Of a stretch of DNA of 48,951 nucleotides, positions 1-7,260 are shown piece by piece. The stretch comes from Bacteroidia bacterium (GTDB lineage: Bacteria > Bacteroidota > Bacteroidia > Chitinophagales > Saprospiraceae): assembly GCA_030430845.1 (NCBI GenBank), contig JAUIKE010000047.1, forward strand, positions 1 to 48,951. Reading direction: 5' to 3'. A program made the translations under genes and the position numbers. The number at the start of each line of letters is the position of its first letter. Within the stretch, counting starts at the first letter, position 1. The notes beneath the pieces were generated by a model, which was not told where the DNA came from, made no database searches, and saw nothing but the letters and a program-made list of their open reading frames with translations.

Positions 1-8
1 CATTTGTT

Positions 9-201
9 ACCGATGTGGCGCCCCTTTCGGGGCTGTTTTGTGAAGGTTTTTTAATCCGTGGGCTGACGCCCACGGGTACGAATGTGGCGCCCCTTTGGGG
101 CTACCGATGTGGCGCCCCTTTGGGGCTACCGGGGTGGAGCTCCTTTGGGGCTACCGGGGTGGAGCTCCTTTGGAGCTACCGGGGTGGAGCTCCTTTGGAG
201 C
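9..201. repeat. 25-bp palindromic tandem repeat array
   Basis: Five head-to-tail units of exactly 25 bp start at 77, 102, 127, 152 and 177, and an isolated unit starts at 9. Each unit begins TACCGATGTG or TACCGGGGTG and contains a small hairpin. Early units carry GCCCC-ttt-GGGGC, the last units carry GCTCC-ttt-GGAGC, and the unit at 127 is intermediate (GCTCC-ttt-GGGGC). The hairpin is thus kept by paired changes. A separate palindrome, GGGCTGACGCCC, lies at 60-71. The short open frames over this array are repeat translations and are not called as genes. Confidence 0.85.
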
Positions 202-311
202 TACTCAAACACTATTTTGCACGGCCGCTTCATTCCAGTAAATTTTTTAACGGCGGATCCTCTAAGGCGAATTGGTTGATTTGAACAAGGTTAGCTCCTG
301 TTTCATTATTC

Positions 312-577
312 GGCCTTATGCGAATTTGGGTAACAGTTCTTGCCGAAGGTTTTAGCGCAGAGGACTCGTATTAGTATGTCTTCAAAGTTCTACTTTGCTT
401 AGATGCGATTTATCGGAAAAGCGAACAATCCAAAAGTGAGCCAGGGAGCAATGCGCCAAGAACAAGCTTGGTGATAAAGCCGAGGGAAAACTCCCCAAGA
501 TTATGCTTCCATGCGAACGGCTAGGATTGCGAAGTAAAACCAAGGCTTAGAACTGTCCAAATTAGCATACAGCCTTG
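312..577. repeat. Element of about 266 bp bounded by imperfect inverted repeats
   Basis: The left end (312-356, starting GGCCTTATGCGAATTTGGG) is an imperfect inverted match to the right end (535-577, TAAAACCAAGGCTTAGAACTG...). The left end is also an inverted near-copy of 2976-3019, on the other side of the gmd-fcl pair. The interior (357-534) has no credible gene; it includes small complementary stretches such as GAGGG-aaaa-CTCCC around 483-495. It could be a MITE-like element, a structured RNA or a terminator region. I recognise no known RNA family. Nothing else was seen between 206 and 655. Confidence 0.55.
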
Positions 578-585
578 TTTTTTTG

Positions 586-611
586 GTTCTTTTGTAACAA
601 GACAAAAGAAC
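586..611. repeat. GTTCTTTT hairpin, copy 1
   Basis: GTTCTTTTGT and ACAAAAGAAC form a perfect 10-bp stem around a 6-nt loop (AACAAG), preceded by a run of T and followed by AAGATGAAT. The same hairpin recurs at 3031-3056 and 38372-38397, with a related version at 41845-41870. It sits about 45 bp past the fcl stop codon, so it could help end transcription of the minus-strand operon. Its dispersed occurrence also fits a mobile hairpin. Confidence 0.6.
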
Positions 612-655
612 AAGATGAATAATTAAAAAAGAAGTTATTTTTTAATGACTTCTTT

Positions 656-1588
656 TCAATACCACTCCTCGTCCTTCAAGCCCTCGTACACCATGCGAAT
701 TCCTTTTTCCAGAGAGACTTTTGCTTTCCAGCCTGCCTGGGCCAGCTTGCCAACGTCCATCAGCTTGCGGGGGGTGCCGTCGGGTTTGGAGAGGTCGTGT
801 TGTATTTCGCCCTGGTAGCCGACGATGTCCTTGATGAGCAGGGCCAGGTCCTTGATGGGGATGTCGGTACCGGTGCCGATGTTGACGAGGCCCGGTTCGT
901 TGTAGGTTTGCATGAGGTAGTAGCAGGCATCGGCCAGGTCATCCACGTGCAGGAATTCGCGCATGGGCTTGCCGGTACCCCAGAGGACGACATGCGGCCG
1001 CTTATCCCGTTTGGCCTCATGAAACTTACGGATAAGGGCCGGCAGGACGTGCGATTTATTGAGGTCGTAATTATCGTTGGGGCCGTAGAGGTTGGTCGGC
1101 ATGACGGAAATGAAATTGCTGCCGTATTGATCGCGGAAGGCGTCACACATTTTGATGCCGGCGATCTTGGCGATGGCGTAGGGCTCGTTGGTCGGCTCGA
1201 GCAGGCCTGTGAGCAGGTAGTCTTCCTTCAAGGGTTGCGGTGCCATCTTCGGGTAGATGCAGGAAGAGCCCAGGAACATCAGTTTTTGGACGCCGTATTG
1301 ATGGGCGGCCTGGATGACGTTACTCTGAATCATAATGTTGTCGTACAGGAATTCGGCCCGATAGGTATTATTGGCCAGGATGCCTCCTACCTTGGCGGCG
1401 GCCAGGAAAACGTAGTCGGGCTGTTCTTTTCGGAAAAACTCCTGTACTTCGGTCTGGCTGCGCAGGTCGAGTTGTTTGGAGGTTCGGAGGATGAGGTTGT
1501 GGAAACCTTCTTCCTTTAATTTTCTTACGATGGCGGAGCCGACCATGCCGCGGTGGCCGGCGATGTATATTTTGTTGTGGGTTTGCAT
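656..1588 (-). CDS. fcl: GDP-L-fucose synthase
   Basis: Converts GDP-4-keto-6-deoxy-D-mannose to GDP-L-fucose by 3,5-epimerisation and NADPH reduction; cytoplasmic. The 310-residue protein is full length for the family. It shows the Rossmann motif GHRGMVG (residues 11-17), the SSCIYP segment with the catalytic serine (108-113) and the SDR Y137xxxK141 pair. The start at 1588 (MQTHNKIYIAGHRG) is preferred over one 13 codons upstream, because families of this type begin just before the Rossmann strand and the upstream residues look non-conserved. It lies directly downstream of gmd, which makes its substrate, separated by a large inverted repeat (1618-1726). It is the last gene of the minus-strand polysaccharide run. 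Confidence 0.95.
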   Translation of the reverse strand: MQTHNKIYIAGHRGMVGSAIVRKLKEEGFHNLILRTSKQLDLRSQTEVQEFFRKEQPDYVFLAAAKVGGILANNTYRAEFLYDNIMIQSNVIQAAHQYGVQKLMFLGSSCIYPKMAPQPLKEDYLLTGLLEPTNEPYAIAKIAGIKMCDAFRDQYGSNFISVMPTNLYGPNDNYDLNKSHVLPALIRKFHEAKRDKRPHVVLWGTGKPMREFLHVDDLADACYYLMQTYNEPGLVNIGTGTDIPIKDLALLIKDIVGYQGEIQHDLSKPDGTPRKLMDVGKLAQAGWKAKVSLEKGIRMVYEGLKDEEWY

Positions 1589-1617
1589 GTTGTAATATTT
1601 TATAAAGGAGGGCTTAT

Positions 1618-1726
1618 CGGACAGCAAACTTCAGTTTGCCAGGAGAGCATGCTTTAGCTTGCTCAAAAGGTTTTCTTTAATGCAAGCTAAAGCTCGCTTT
1701 CCTGGCAAGCTGAAGCTTGCTGTCCG
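1618..1726. repeat. Large inverted repeat between gmd and fcl
   Basis: Arms of 45 nt (1618-1662 and 1682-1726) are reverse complements with about five mismatches, around a 19-nt loop. Each arm itself contains palindromes such as GCAAGCTGAAGCTTGC (REP-like). The same palindrome recurs twice at 40618-40664. It occupies the whole gmd-fcl spacer, so in the gmd-fcl transcript it would fold into a very stable stem. It may stabilise or attenuate the mRNA, or simply be a REP-type insertion. Confidence 0.85.
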
Positions 1727-1731
1727 GTAGA

Positions 1732-2847
1732 TTACTCAAACTCATTCTTCACCTCAAAACCTGCCTCCTTCAATAACTGATTCTTCCGGAACTCCTCGAT
1801 ATCGGCAGCGACCATTTCGCTGACCATGGTCTGGAGGTCGTAGCGAGGCTCCCAGTTAAGCGCTTTTTTGGCTTTGGCTGGGTCGCCGATGAGCAAGTCC
1901 ACCTCGGTGGGGCGGAAATAACGCGGATCCACGCTGACGAGTTCCTGGCCTGGCTTGATGTTGTATTCGGGATTAGAGGAGGCCGTTACGACTGCCACTT
2001 CATCCACACCTTCTCCCTTAAATTCCAATTCGACGCCGATCTCTGCAAAGGCCATGCGTACAAAGTCACGTACGCTGGTGGTGACGCCTGTGGCGATGAC
2101 AAAATCTTCGGCCTGTTCTTGCTGCAGCATCAGCCACATCGCCTCGACGTAATCCTTGGCGTGGCCCCAGTCGCGCTTGGCGTTCATATTTCCGAGGTAT
2201 AGCTTATCCTGCAAGCCCAGGGCGATCTTGGCCACTGCGCGGGTGATCTTGCGCGTCACGAAGGTCTCGCCACGGAGGGGAGACTCGTGGTTGAACAGGA
2301 TGCCGTTGCAGGCATACATATTATAGGCCTCGCGATAGTTGACCGTGATCCAGTAAGCATAGAGCTTAGCTACGGCATAAGGAGAACGCGGGTAGAAAGG
2401 CGTGTTTTCCGTTTGTGGGACTTCCTGGACGAGGCCGTACAGCTCAGAAGTGGAGGCCTGGTAGTAGCGCGTTTTTTCGGTCAGACCGAGCAGGCGGATC
2501 GCTTCGAGCAGGCGGAGGGCGCCCATGGCATCCGCATTGGCGGTGTATTCGGGCGAGTCGAAGCTCACTTGCACATGCGACTGAGCGCCCAGGTTGTAGA
2601 TCTCGTCGGGCTGGATCTCCTGGATGATGCGGATCAGGTTGGTGGAGTCAGTTAGGTCTCCGTAGTGCAGGATGAACTTCAGTTCGCTCTCATGCGGATC
2701 CTGATAGAGGTGATCGATGCGAGCGGTATTGAACAGAGAGGAGCGGCGTTTGATGCCGTGGACCTCGTATCCTTTGTCGAGTAGTAGTTGAGATAGGTAG
2801 GCGCCGTCTTGTCCGGTGACGCCTGTGATGAGTGCTTTTTTAGTCAT
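1732..2847 (-). CDS. gmd: GDP-mannose 4,6-dehydratase
   Basis: Converts GDP-D-mannose to GDP-4-keto-6-deoxy-D-mannose, the first committed step to GDP-L-fucose; cytoplasmic. The 371-residue protein has GVTGQDG (residues 9-15) for NADP binding, STSELYG with the catalytic Thr/Glu (132-138), Y157xxxK161 and the family segment [16 protein letters not shown]. Length and motifs are complete. It pairs with fcl downstream, and the fucose is probably used by the GT11-like enzyme at 14730-15638. Its GC-rich codon use differs from the AT-rich transferases just upstream, consistent with it belonging to the conserved frame of the locus. Confidence 0.97.
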   Translation of the reverse strand: MTKKALITGVTGQDGAYLSQLLLDKGYEVHGIKRRSSLFNTARIDHLYQDPHESELKFILHYGDLTDSTNLIRIIQEIQPDEIYNLGAQSHVQVSFDSPEYTANADAMGALRLLEAIRLLGLTEKTRYYQASTSELYGLVQEVPQTENTPFYPRSPYAVAKLYAYWITVNYREAYNMYACNGILFNHESPLRGETFVTRKITRAVAKIALGLQDKLYLGNMNAKRDWGHAKDYVEAMWLMLQQEQAEDFVIATGVTTSVRDFVRMAFAEIGVELEFKGEGVDEVAVVTASSNPEYNIKPGQELVSVDPRYFRPTEVDLLIGDPAKAKKALNWEPRYDLQTMVSEMVAADIEEFRKNQLLKEAGFEVKNEFE

Positions 2848-2975
2848 GGTGGTGTGTGCGTTTTTGTTGTTGTTTCTGGTTTGTTAGAAGATACTGCTTC
2901 AGAACTTGGGCTGTCGCCCAAGGTTGGGGAGCTGTCGCTGCTTCGCAGCTTTTATGGCCTTCGTCGAGTCTAGGA

Positions 2976-3019
2976 GCTAAAACCTTCGGCAAGAATTGTT
3001 CCCAAATTCACATAAGGCC
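2976..3019. repeat. Inverted copy of the 312-356 repeat end
   Basis: This 44-bp stretch (GCTAAAACCTTCGGCAAG...) is the reverse complement of 312-356 with one indel and a few substitutions. The pair brackets the gmd-fcl module. It is followed at once by another GTTCTTTT hairpin. The rest of 2848-3077 holds only a REP-like GCTGTCGCTGCTTCGCAGC palindrome near 2930-2949 and no gene. Confidence 0.7.
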
Positions 3020-3030
3020 TTGTTTTTTTG

Positions 3031-3056
3031 GTTCTTTTGTAACAAGACAAAAGAAC
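3031..3056. repeat. GTTCTTTT hairpin, copy 2
   Basis: Identical in stem and loop to the hairpin at 586-611 and in the same orientation, including the preceding CCTTGTTTTTTTG. It lies upstream of gmd and just past the glycosyltransferase remnant at 3078-3310. Possible roles are a terminator or insulator between the accessory genes and gmd-fcl, or a dispersed repeat. Confidence 0.6.
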
Positions 3057-3077
3057 AAGACTTTTCTACGAAAAAAA

Positions 3078-3310
3078 TCAAAACATGTTTTGATTTTTTT
3101 TGATTCGTACAAATTCCAGGGCTTTGCGGAAATAGCGCAGGTAGAGTTTGGCTTTATGGGTCGGCACCTGATGCTCCTGGCAAGCCTGGTAGATCTCTTT
3201 ATTGATCAGCATACGGTTTTGGAGGGAGGCGTTGCTGAGGCCGCCCACGCGCATATGGACGAGGGAGTTGATTTTAAAGCTAGATTGAGATACCTTAGGA
3301 AAGTGAAAAA
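3078..3310 (-). pseudogene. 3' fragment of a family 2 glycosyltransferase
   Basis: Reading the minus strand to the TGA at 3078-3080 gives about 70 codons encoding LVHMRVGGLSNASLQNRM, then INKEIYQACQEHQVPTHKAK and YLRYFRKALEF. This closely matches the C-terminus of the intact GT2 at 4110-4862 (LVHMRVGGVSNASLQNR, YLRYFRKALEFLR). There is no start codon and no catalytic N-terminus. Homology fades at about 3300, exactly where the sulfotransferase at 3311-4006 ends. The fragment therefore looks like the remaining tail of a GT2 gene whose front was replaced by, or recombined with, the AT-rich sulfotransferase. It is not expected to be functional. Confidence 0.8.
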
Positions 3311-4006
3311 TTATGGCCTTTTCTTGTAGTTATAATTTTTAAAATCATTATTATAAATACGTTCTATTATTTCAATGGACTTAGGCGACCATTTTATTGT
3401 TGTCTTAATATTTTTTGTGTTATTTAGTTTTTTATTCAGGTCAATATCAAAAATTTCAGACATTTCTCTTAAATCTTCTTTGGATTCTAGTTTAAAAACT
3501 TTTTGAAAGCGAATTGGTATTTTCAAATGTATTCCAAACTTTTTCAAGGAGGTTCTTCCAGCAAGATATTGAGGAGTTAAATGTTTATCTTTCATGTATA
3601 CATTTGGAAGAATTGAAATGAATTCTTCAAATCGCACTGAAGTTAGCTTTTTACTAACTATTGATGGATCCATTGAGGTATTTAAGTCTAAATATGGGAA
3701 AAATATCTCAGTAGAAACTTGCCAATTTTTAGCTTTCTGATTTTTTACCATCCATAAACGATTATCCTCTGCTTTGAGAAATTTGCTTTTATAAAATGAT
3801 TCAATTCTGAAAAATGGGTTTCTTACTATGAAATAAAATTTATATTTAGAGAAAAAAAACCAACTCATTAATGCTTTTAAGTAAAAGGACTTCCCACTTG
3901 ACCGGATAAGGCTACTTTGATTTTTAAGTGTGGTATACATCACTTTAAAATTTGTGACTAAGTAAATATTTTCTCCTTTTTTTTTGAATATGACCATCTT
4001 TTTCAA
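3311..4006 (-). CDS. Sulfotransferase family protein
   Basis: Probably transfers sulfate from PAPS to a sugar of the surface polymer. The 231-residue protein fits the carbohydrate (Sulfotransfer_2/HNK-1-like) type: an N-terminal segment IYLVTNFKVMYTTLKNQ where the 5'-phosphosulfate loop lies, and FIVRNPFFRIESFYKSKF (about residues 59-76), which matches the 3'-phosphate-binding motif with R62 and S70. The canonical PKTAGTS loop is not evident, so the 5' loop is diverged. It is strongly AT-rich and lies between a GT2 fragment and an intact GT2 paralogue, a likely recent arrival. Acceptor sugar unknown. Confidence 0.6.
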   Translation of the reverse strand: MKKMVIFKKKGENIYLVTNFKVMYTTLKNQSSLIRSSGKSFYLKALMSWFFFSKYKFYFIVRNPFFRIESFYKSKFLKAEDNRLWMVKNQKAKNWQVSTEIFFPYLDLNTSMDPSIVSKKLTSVRFEEFISILPNVYMKDKHLTPQYLAGRTSLKKFGIHLKIPIRFQKVFKLESKEDLREMSEIFDIDLNKKLNNTKNIKTTIKWSPKSIEIIERIYNNDFKNYNYKKRP

Positions 4007-4109
4007 TTTAGCTTTTTAATAACCCATTTGAAAATATAGGGTTATAGTCTAGTTCGGTTTTTTTTAATTTTATTTCATCTAAGCTTTTCATAATTCATAA
4101 TGCGTTTTT

Positions 4110-4862
4110 CTATTCTCTAGTCCTCAGAAATTCTAACGCCTTACGAAAATACCGCAAATACAACTTGGCTTTATGCGTCGGCACTTCGTGATCCCGGCAG
4201 GCTTGGTAGATCTCTTTATTGATCAGTAGGCGGTTTTGGAGGGAAGCGTTGCTCACGCCGCCCACGCGCATATGGACGAGGGCTTGGTCGATGTAGCTGG
4301 ATTTCAGTTGGTGGACGTACAGCATTCTAAGGAGTAGCTCGAAATCAGCCGCAATCCGGTAGCGGAGGTTGTGCAAGCCGAAGCGATCGTAATATTTTTT
4401 TTTCAGGTAAAAAGTAGGGTGGGCCGGCATAAAACCCATGGCAAATTTGCGGGGGTGGAAATGCCTGGAGGAATAGTAGCGGACGATTTTACTGGTATTC
4501 TCGGCCTGCACATAGACCACATCACCGTAGATGCAGTCGGGATCGTTTTTTTCAAAGGCCTGTGCGATGATCGACAATACGCCGGTATGGGGGAAAAAGT
4601 CGTCGGAATTCAGGATGCCGATCACGTCTCCGGCAGCGGCCCGGATGCCCTTGTTGATGGCGTCGTAGAGGCCCTCGTCGGGCTCGGAGATGACCCGGGT
4701 GATGTGAGGGTATTCCGAGACAATGCTCAAGGTCTCATCCGTTGACCCGCCGTCTACTACGATGTGCTCTACCTGAGGGTGCAGTTGCTGCGCTACACTA
4801 TCTAGCGTGTCGCGGAGGGTGGCGGCAGAGTTGTAGGTGGGGGTGATGATGGAGAGGGTCAT
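4110..4862 (-). CDS. Family 2 glycosyltransferase (WcaA/PGL type)
   Basis: GT-A fold transferase of 250 residues that adds one sugar to the lipid-linked repeat unit. Visible are the N-terminal SIITPTYNSAATL, the VDGGSTDET segment, EPDEGLYDAINKG and the metal-binding ILNSDDF (DxD-like). There is no membrane segment. Its ATG overlaps the stop of the upstream methyltransferase (ATGA, 4859-4862), suggesting translational coupling. Its last third is duplicated as the remnant at 3078-3310. Donor and acceptor cannot be read from sequence. Confidence 0.9.
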   Translation of the reverse strand: MTLSIITPTYNSAATLRDTLDSVAQQLHPQVEHIVVDGGSTDETLSIVSEYPHITRVISEPDEGLYDAINKGIRAAAGDVIGILNSDDFFPHTGVLSIIAQAFEKNDPDCIYGDVVYVQAENTSKIVRYYSSRHFHPRKFAMGFMPAHPTFYLKKKYYDRFGLHNLRYRIAADFELLLRMLYVHQLKSSYIDQALVHMRVGGVSNASLQNRLLINKEIYQACRDHEVPTHKAKLYLRYFRKALEFLRTRE

Positions 4863-5478
4863 ACTTTGAAATAAAAGGCGGTGTCGGTGACGCCGTTAGA
4901 CGTCCAGGTGGAGCGGTATTTTTTGATGATGTCATAGACTTCTTTCCACTCTTCAGTCATTTGATCTTCTGTTTTCACTGAAGTTGGACTATTAGTGTCG
5001 GAAGGTAAAAACCAGTTGACGTTATCGATCAGGAGGATACCTCCCGGTTTCAATAATGGAATATTTTTTAGGGCGGTATAGGCCCGGTGTTTGCCATCTA
5101 CAAGAGCGATATCGATGGAGCCTGGTTTTAATTCATTAAAGATCTGGCAGTATTCCGCATTTTCGGTATCGGAGTCGTCTTCTTCATCTCTGAGGCGGTA
5201 ATCCACATTCGTTAATTTTTTATCTTGCAGTTGTTGGCTGACTTTCTGATGCCAACCGGCTGCTCTACACTGATGACTTTGGCACATTTTTGAGCGAACC
5301 AGATGGTGCTTCGGCCCGAGCCGAATTCTAAGAGCACATCAGTTGGTTTGATCAACTGCTCTAGTAGGTGGATGGCCTCTTTGGTTAACCAGGGGAGATC
5401 GGGATTGAGTTTTGTATACAAAAATAAGTTGGTTCGATTGATGATGTATCGAGGAGTTAAATATGATTTGTTTGCCAT
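4859..5478 (-). pseudogene. Class I SAM-dependent methyltransferase, frameshifted
   Basis: Two overlapping frames together make one protein of about 205 residues. The first (5478 down to about 5261) has MANKSYLTPRYIINRTNL..., then LLEFGSGRSTIWFAQ, the SAM-binding motif I, and KVISVEQ. The second (about 5260 to 4859) continues WHQKVSQQLQDKK, then PGSIDIALVDGKHR and LLKPGGILLIDNVNWFLP. Restoring one base after GAGCA near 5261 would give ...SVEHAGWHQKV, as expected in this family. The gene ends with ATGA overlap on the GT2 downstream. It could be a real inactivating deletion, a sequencing error or programmed slippage, although no slippery run is present at the site. Probable role: O- or N-methylation of a sugar. 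Confidence 0.75.
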
Positions 5479-5517
5479 TTAAAGGGTTTATATATTTTTT
5501 GTAGGAACTGCTTAATT

Positions 5518-7254
5518 TTACTTTTTCGATCTATCTACTATTATATTTTCTAATACCAGCATATCCATTTTAGTTCTTAAAAAGCACTCCAGCGCATGCT
5601 CCGGCGTATTCACGATCGGCTCGTTCTCATTAAAAGAGGTATTCAGTAGAATGGGGACACCTGTTTTTTCATAAAACTTCTCGATCAAACGATGGTAACG
5701 AGGATTCACTTTTTTATCAACGGTTTGCAGGCGACCAGTACCGTTGACGTGGGTGACAGCCGGGATGACGGTATACTTTTCGGATTTGATGTCGAAAACC
5801 TTTTCCATAAAAGGAACATCATCCACTTGCTCAAAATATTCGCTGACGTATTCCTTAAGGATAGAGGGGGCGAAAGGGCGAAAACTTTCTCGCTTTTTGA
5901 TCTTTTCATTGAGCAGGGCTTTGGCATCTTCCCGACGAGGATCAACAATGATGGACCGGTTTCCAAGGGCTCTGGGGCCAAACTCTGCCTTGCCCTGATA
6001 CCAGCCGACTACGCCTGCGTCTAGTAATTGATCGACAACCTTATCCATCAAGGCCTCATCCTCCATTTTGTCAAAACCGATTTCGCGCTTTTGGAGGATG
6101 TTCTCTATCTCTTCATTTTGGAAGGAAATACCTGTGTAAGGTTCTACTTTAAAATCGCCTCTAGGTTTACCCAATTCGTGATGATACAAATAAAGGGCAG
6201 AGCCGGTAGCGGTTCCTGCATCGTGCCCGGCTGGAGGGACGAACAGGCGTTTGAAGGAGGTGTTTTGAATCAATTTTCCATTGGCAACCGAATTTTGTGC
6301 CACTCCTCCTGTTACGCAGATGTTGACCAGGCCGGTTTTTTGATACAGGTCTTCTGCCATATGAAAAATAAGCTCCTCGGTGACTTGCTGTACGGAAGCT
6401 GCCAGATCTTTATGATACTGGGTAAGCGGTTCGCCTTTTTGCCGGGCCGGACCAAATTTTTCGATAAAAAGATTAGAAAAAATAGAATCAACGAAGGGTG
6501 CTCCACCTTCCCAGCTCATGTTGACCCCCTCCTTAAAATGGCGGAAGTATCTTCCGTTCAGTTCAAAAAGCCCGTTCTTTTTGAAGTGTATGATCTCATT
6601 TTTGATCTGATCAACCATATTGGGCTGGCCGTAGGGAGAAAGTCCCATCATCTTATACTCATCGCCATAGTGTGGAAAGCCCAGGTATTGTGTGAAAGTG
6701 GTATACAGTATGCCCAATGAATGGGGGTAAGAGACACTATCGATGACTTTCAGCTTAATGCCCTTGCCGGTGCCGCGCATGGTAGAGGTAAAATCCCCCA
6801 TCCCATCAATGGATAAAATGGCCGCTTCCTCAAATGGGGAAATATGAAAGGCAGAGGCCATATGAGAGCGGTGGTGCTCGATGAGTTTCAGTTCGGCTTT
6901 AATTTCTTCGGGCTGATATCCCAACTTTTCGGCGATCTCGTCCTTGATCTTGTTGATTTTAAGGGAATTGGCCCCGCGATTCAGGACTGCTTTGACGGAG
7001 ACCCTATTTTTCAGCGTATGGAAAATCTTTTTCTCGAACTTGGCCCAGGGATTACGCGAAACGGTGATGTAGTCGACCTCTTTTAAGCTGATCCCCGCTT
7101 CCTGGAGGCAGAAGTCGATGGCTTCGGTAGGCAAACCGGCCCAGTGTTTGATACGCCGGAAGCGCTCTTCTTCAGAAGCGGCAATGAGGTTGTTGTTGTG
7201 ATAAATACAAGCGGAGGAATCTCCGTGATAAGCGTTAATACCGAGTATGTACAT
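5518..7254 (-). CDS. NodU/CmcH-family carbamoyltransferase
   Basis: Probably transfers a carbamoyl group from carbamoyl phosphate to a sugar hydroxyl, via carbamoyl-adenylate. The 578-residue protein is full length. It has the N-terminal Kae1-like domain (GINAYHGDSSACIY, EEERFRRIKHWAGLP, EHHRSHMASAFHISPF, LSIDGMGDF, CVTGGVAQNSVANGKL) and the C-terminal YrdC-like carbamoyltransferase domain (FGPRALGNRSIIVDPR, ESFRPFAPSIL, NTSFNENEPIV). The His pair in EHHRSH and the Asp of SIDGMGD fit metal and substrate binding in the family. It begins 6 bp after the next upstream gene ends, so it is co-transcribed with the glycosyltransferases. Confidence 0.93.
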   Translation of the reverse strand: MYILGINAYHGDSSACIYHNNNLIAASEEERFRRIKHWAGLPTEAIDFCLQEAGISLKEVDYITVSRNPWAKFEKKIFHTLKNRVSVKAVLNRGANSLKINKIKDEIAEKLGYQPEEIKAELKLIEHHRSHMASAFHISPFEEAAILSIDGMGDFTSTMRGTGKGIKLKVIDSVSYPHSLGILYTTFTQYLGFPHYGDEYKMMGLSPYGQPNMVDQIKNEIIHFKKNGLFELNGRYFRHFKEGVNMSWEGGAPFVDSIFSNLFIEKFGPARQKGEPLTQYHKDLAASVQQVTEELIFHMAEDLYQKTGLVNICVTGGVAQNSVANGKLIQNTSFKRLFVPPAGHDAGTATGSALYLYHHELGKPRGDFKVEPYTGISFQNEEIENILQKREIGFDKMEDEALMDKVVDQLLDAGVVGWYQGKAEFGPRALGNRSIIVDPRREDAKALLNEKIKKRESFRPFAPSILKEYVSEYFEQVDDVPFMEKVFDIKSEKYTVIPAVTHVNGTGRLQTVDKKVNPRYHRLIEKFYEKTGVPILLNTSFNENEPIVNTPEHALECFLRTKMDMLVLENIIVDRSKK

Positions 7255-7260
7255 ATGTGC

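Noticed and set aside
15..284. Plus-strand frames over the window-start repeats
   Set aside because: They translate the 25-bp array into repetitive Gly/Leu/Trp-rich peptide and show no gene-like features.
312..577. Known structured RNA (tmRNA, RNase P or 6S)
   Set aside because: No diagnostic core of these RNAs could be recognised; the stretch is better described by its inverted ends.
797..1519. 240-codon plus-strand frame
   Set aside because: It is antisense to fcl, whose motifs are unambiguous; such shadows are common in GC-rich genes.
2856..3329. 157-codon plus-strand frame
   Set aside because: It runs through hairpins and the antisense of the GT2 remnant; the minus-strand reading has clear homology.
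6028..6720. 230-codon plus-strand frame
   Set aside because: It is antisense to the carbamoyltransferase and has no recognisable motifs.
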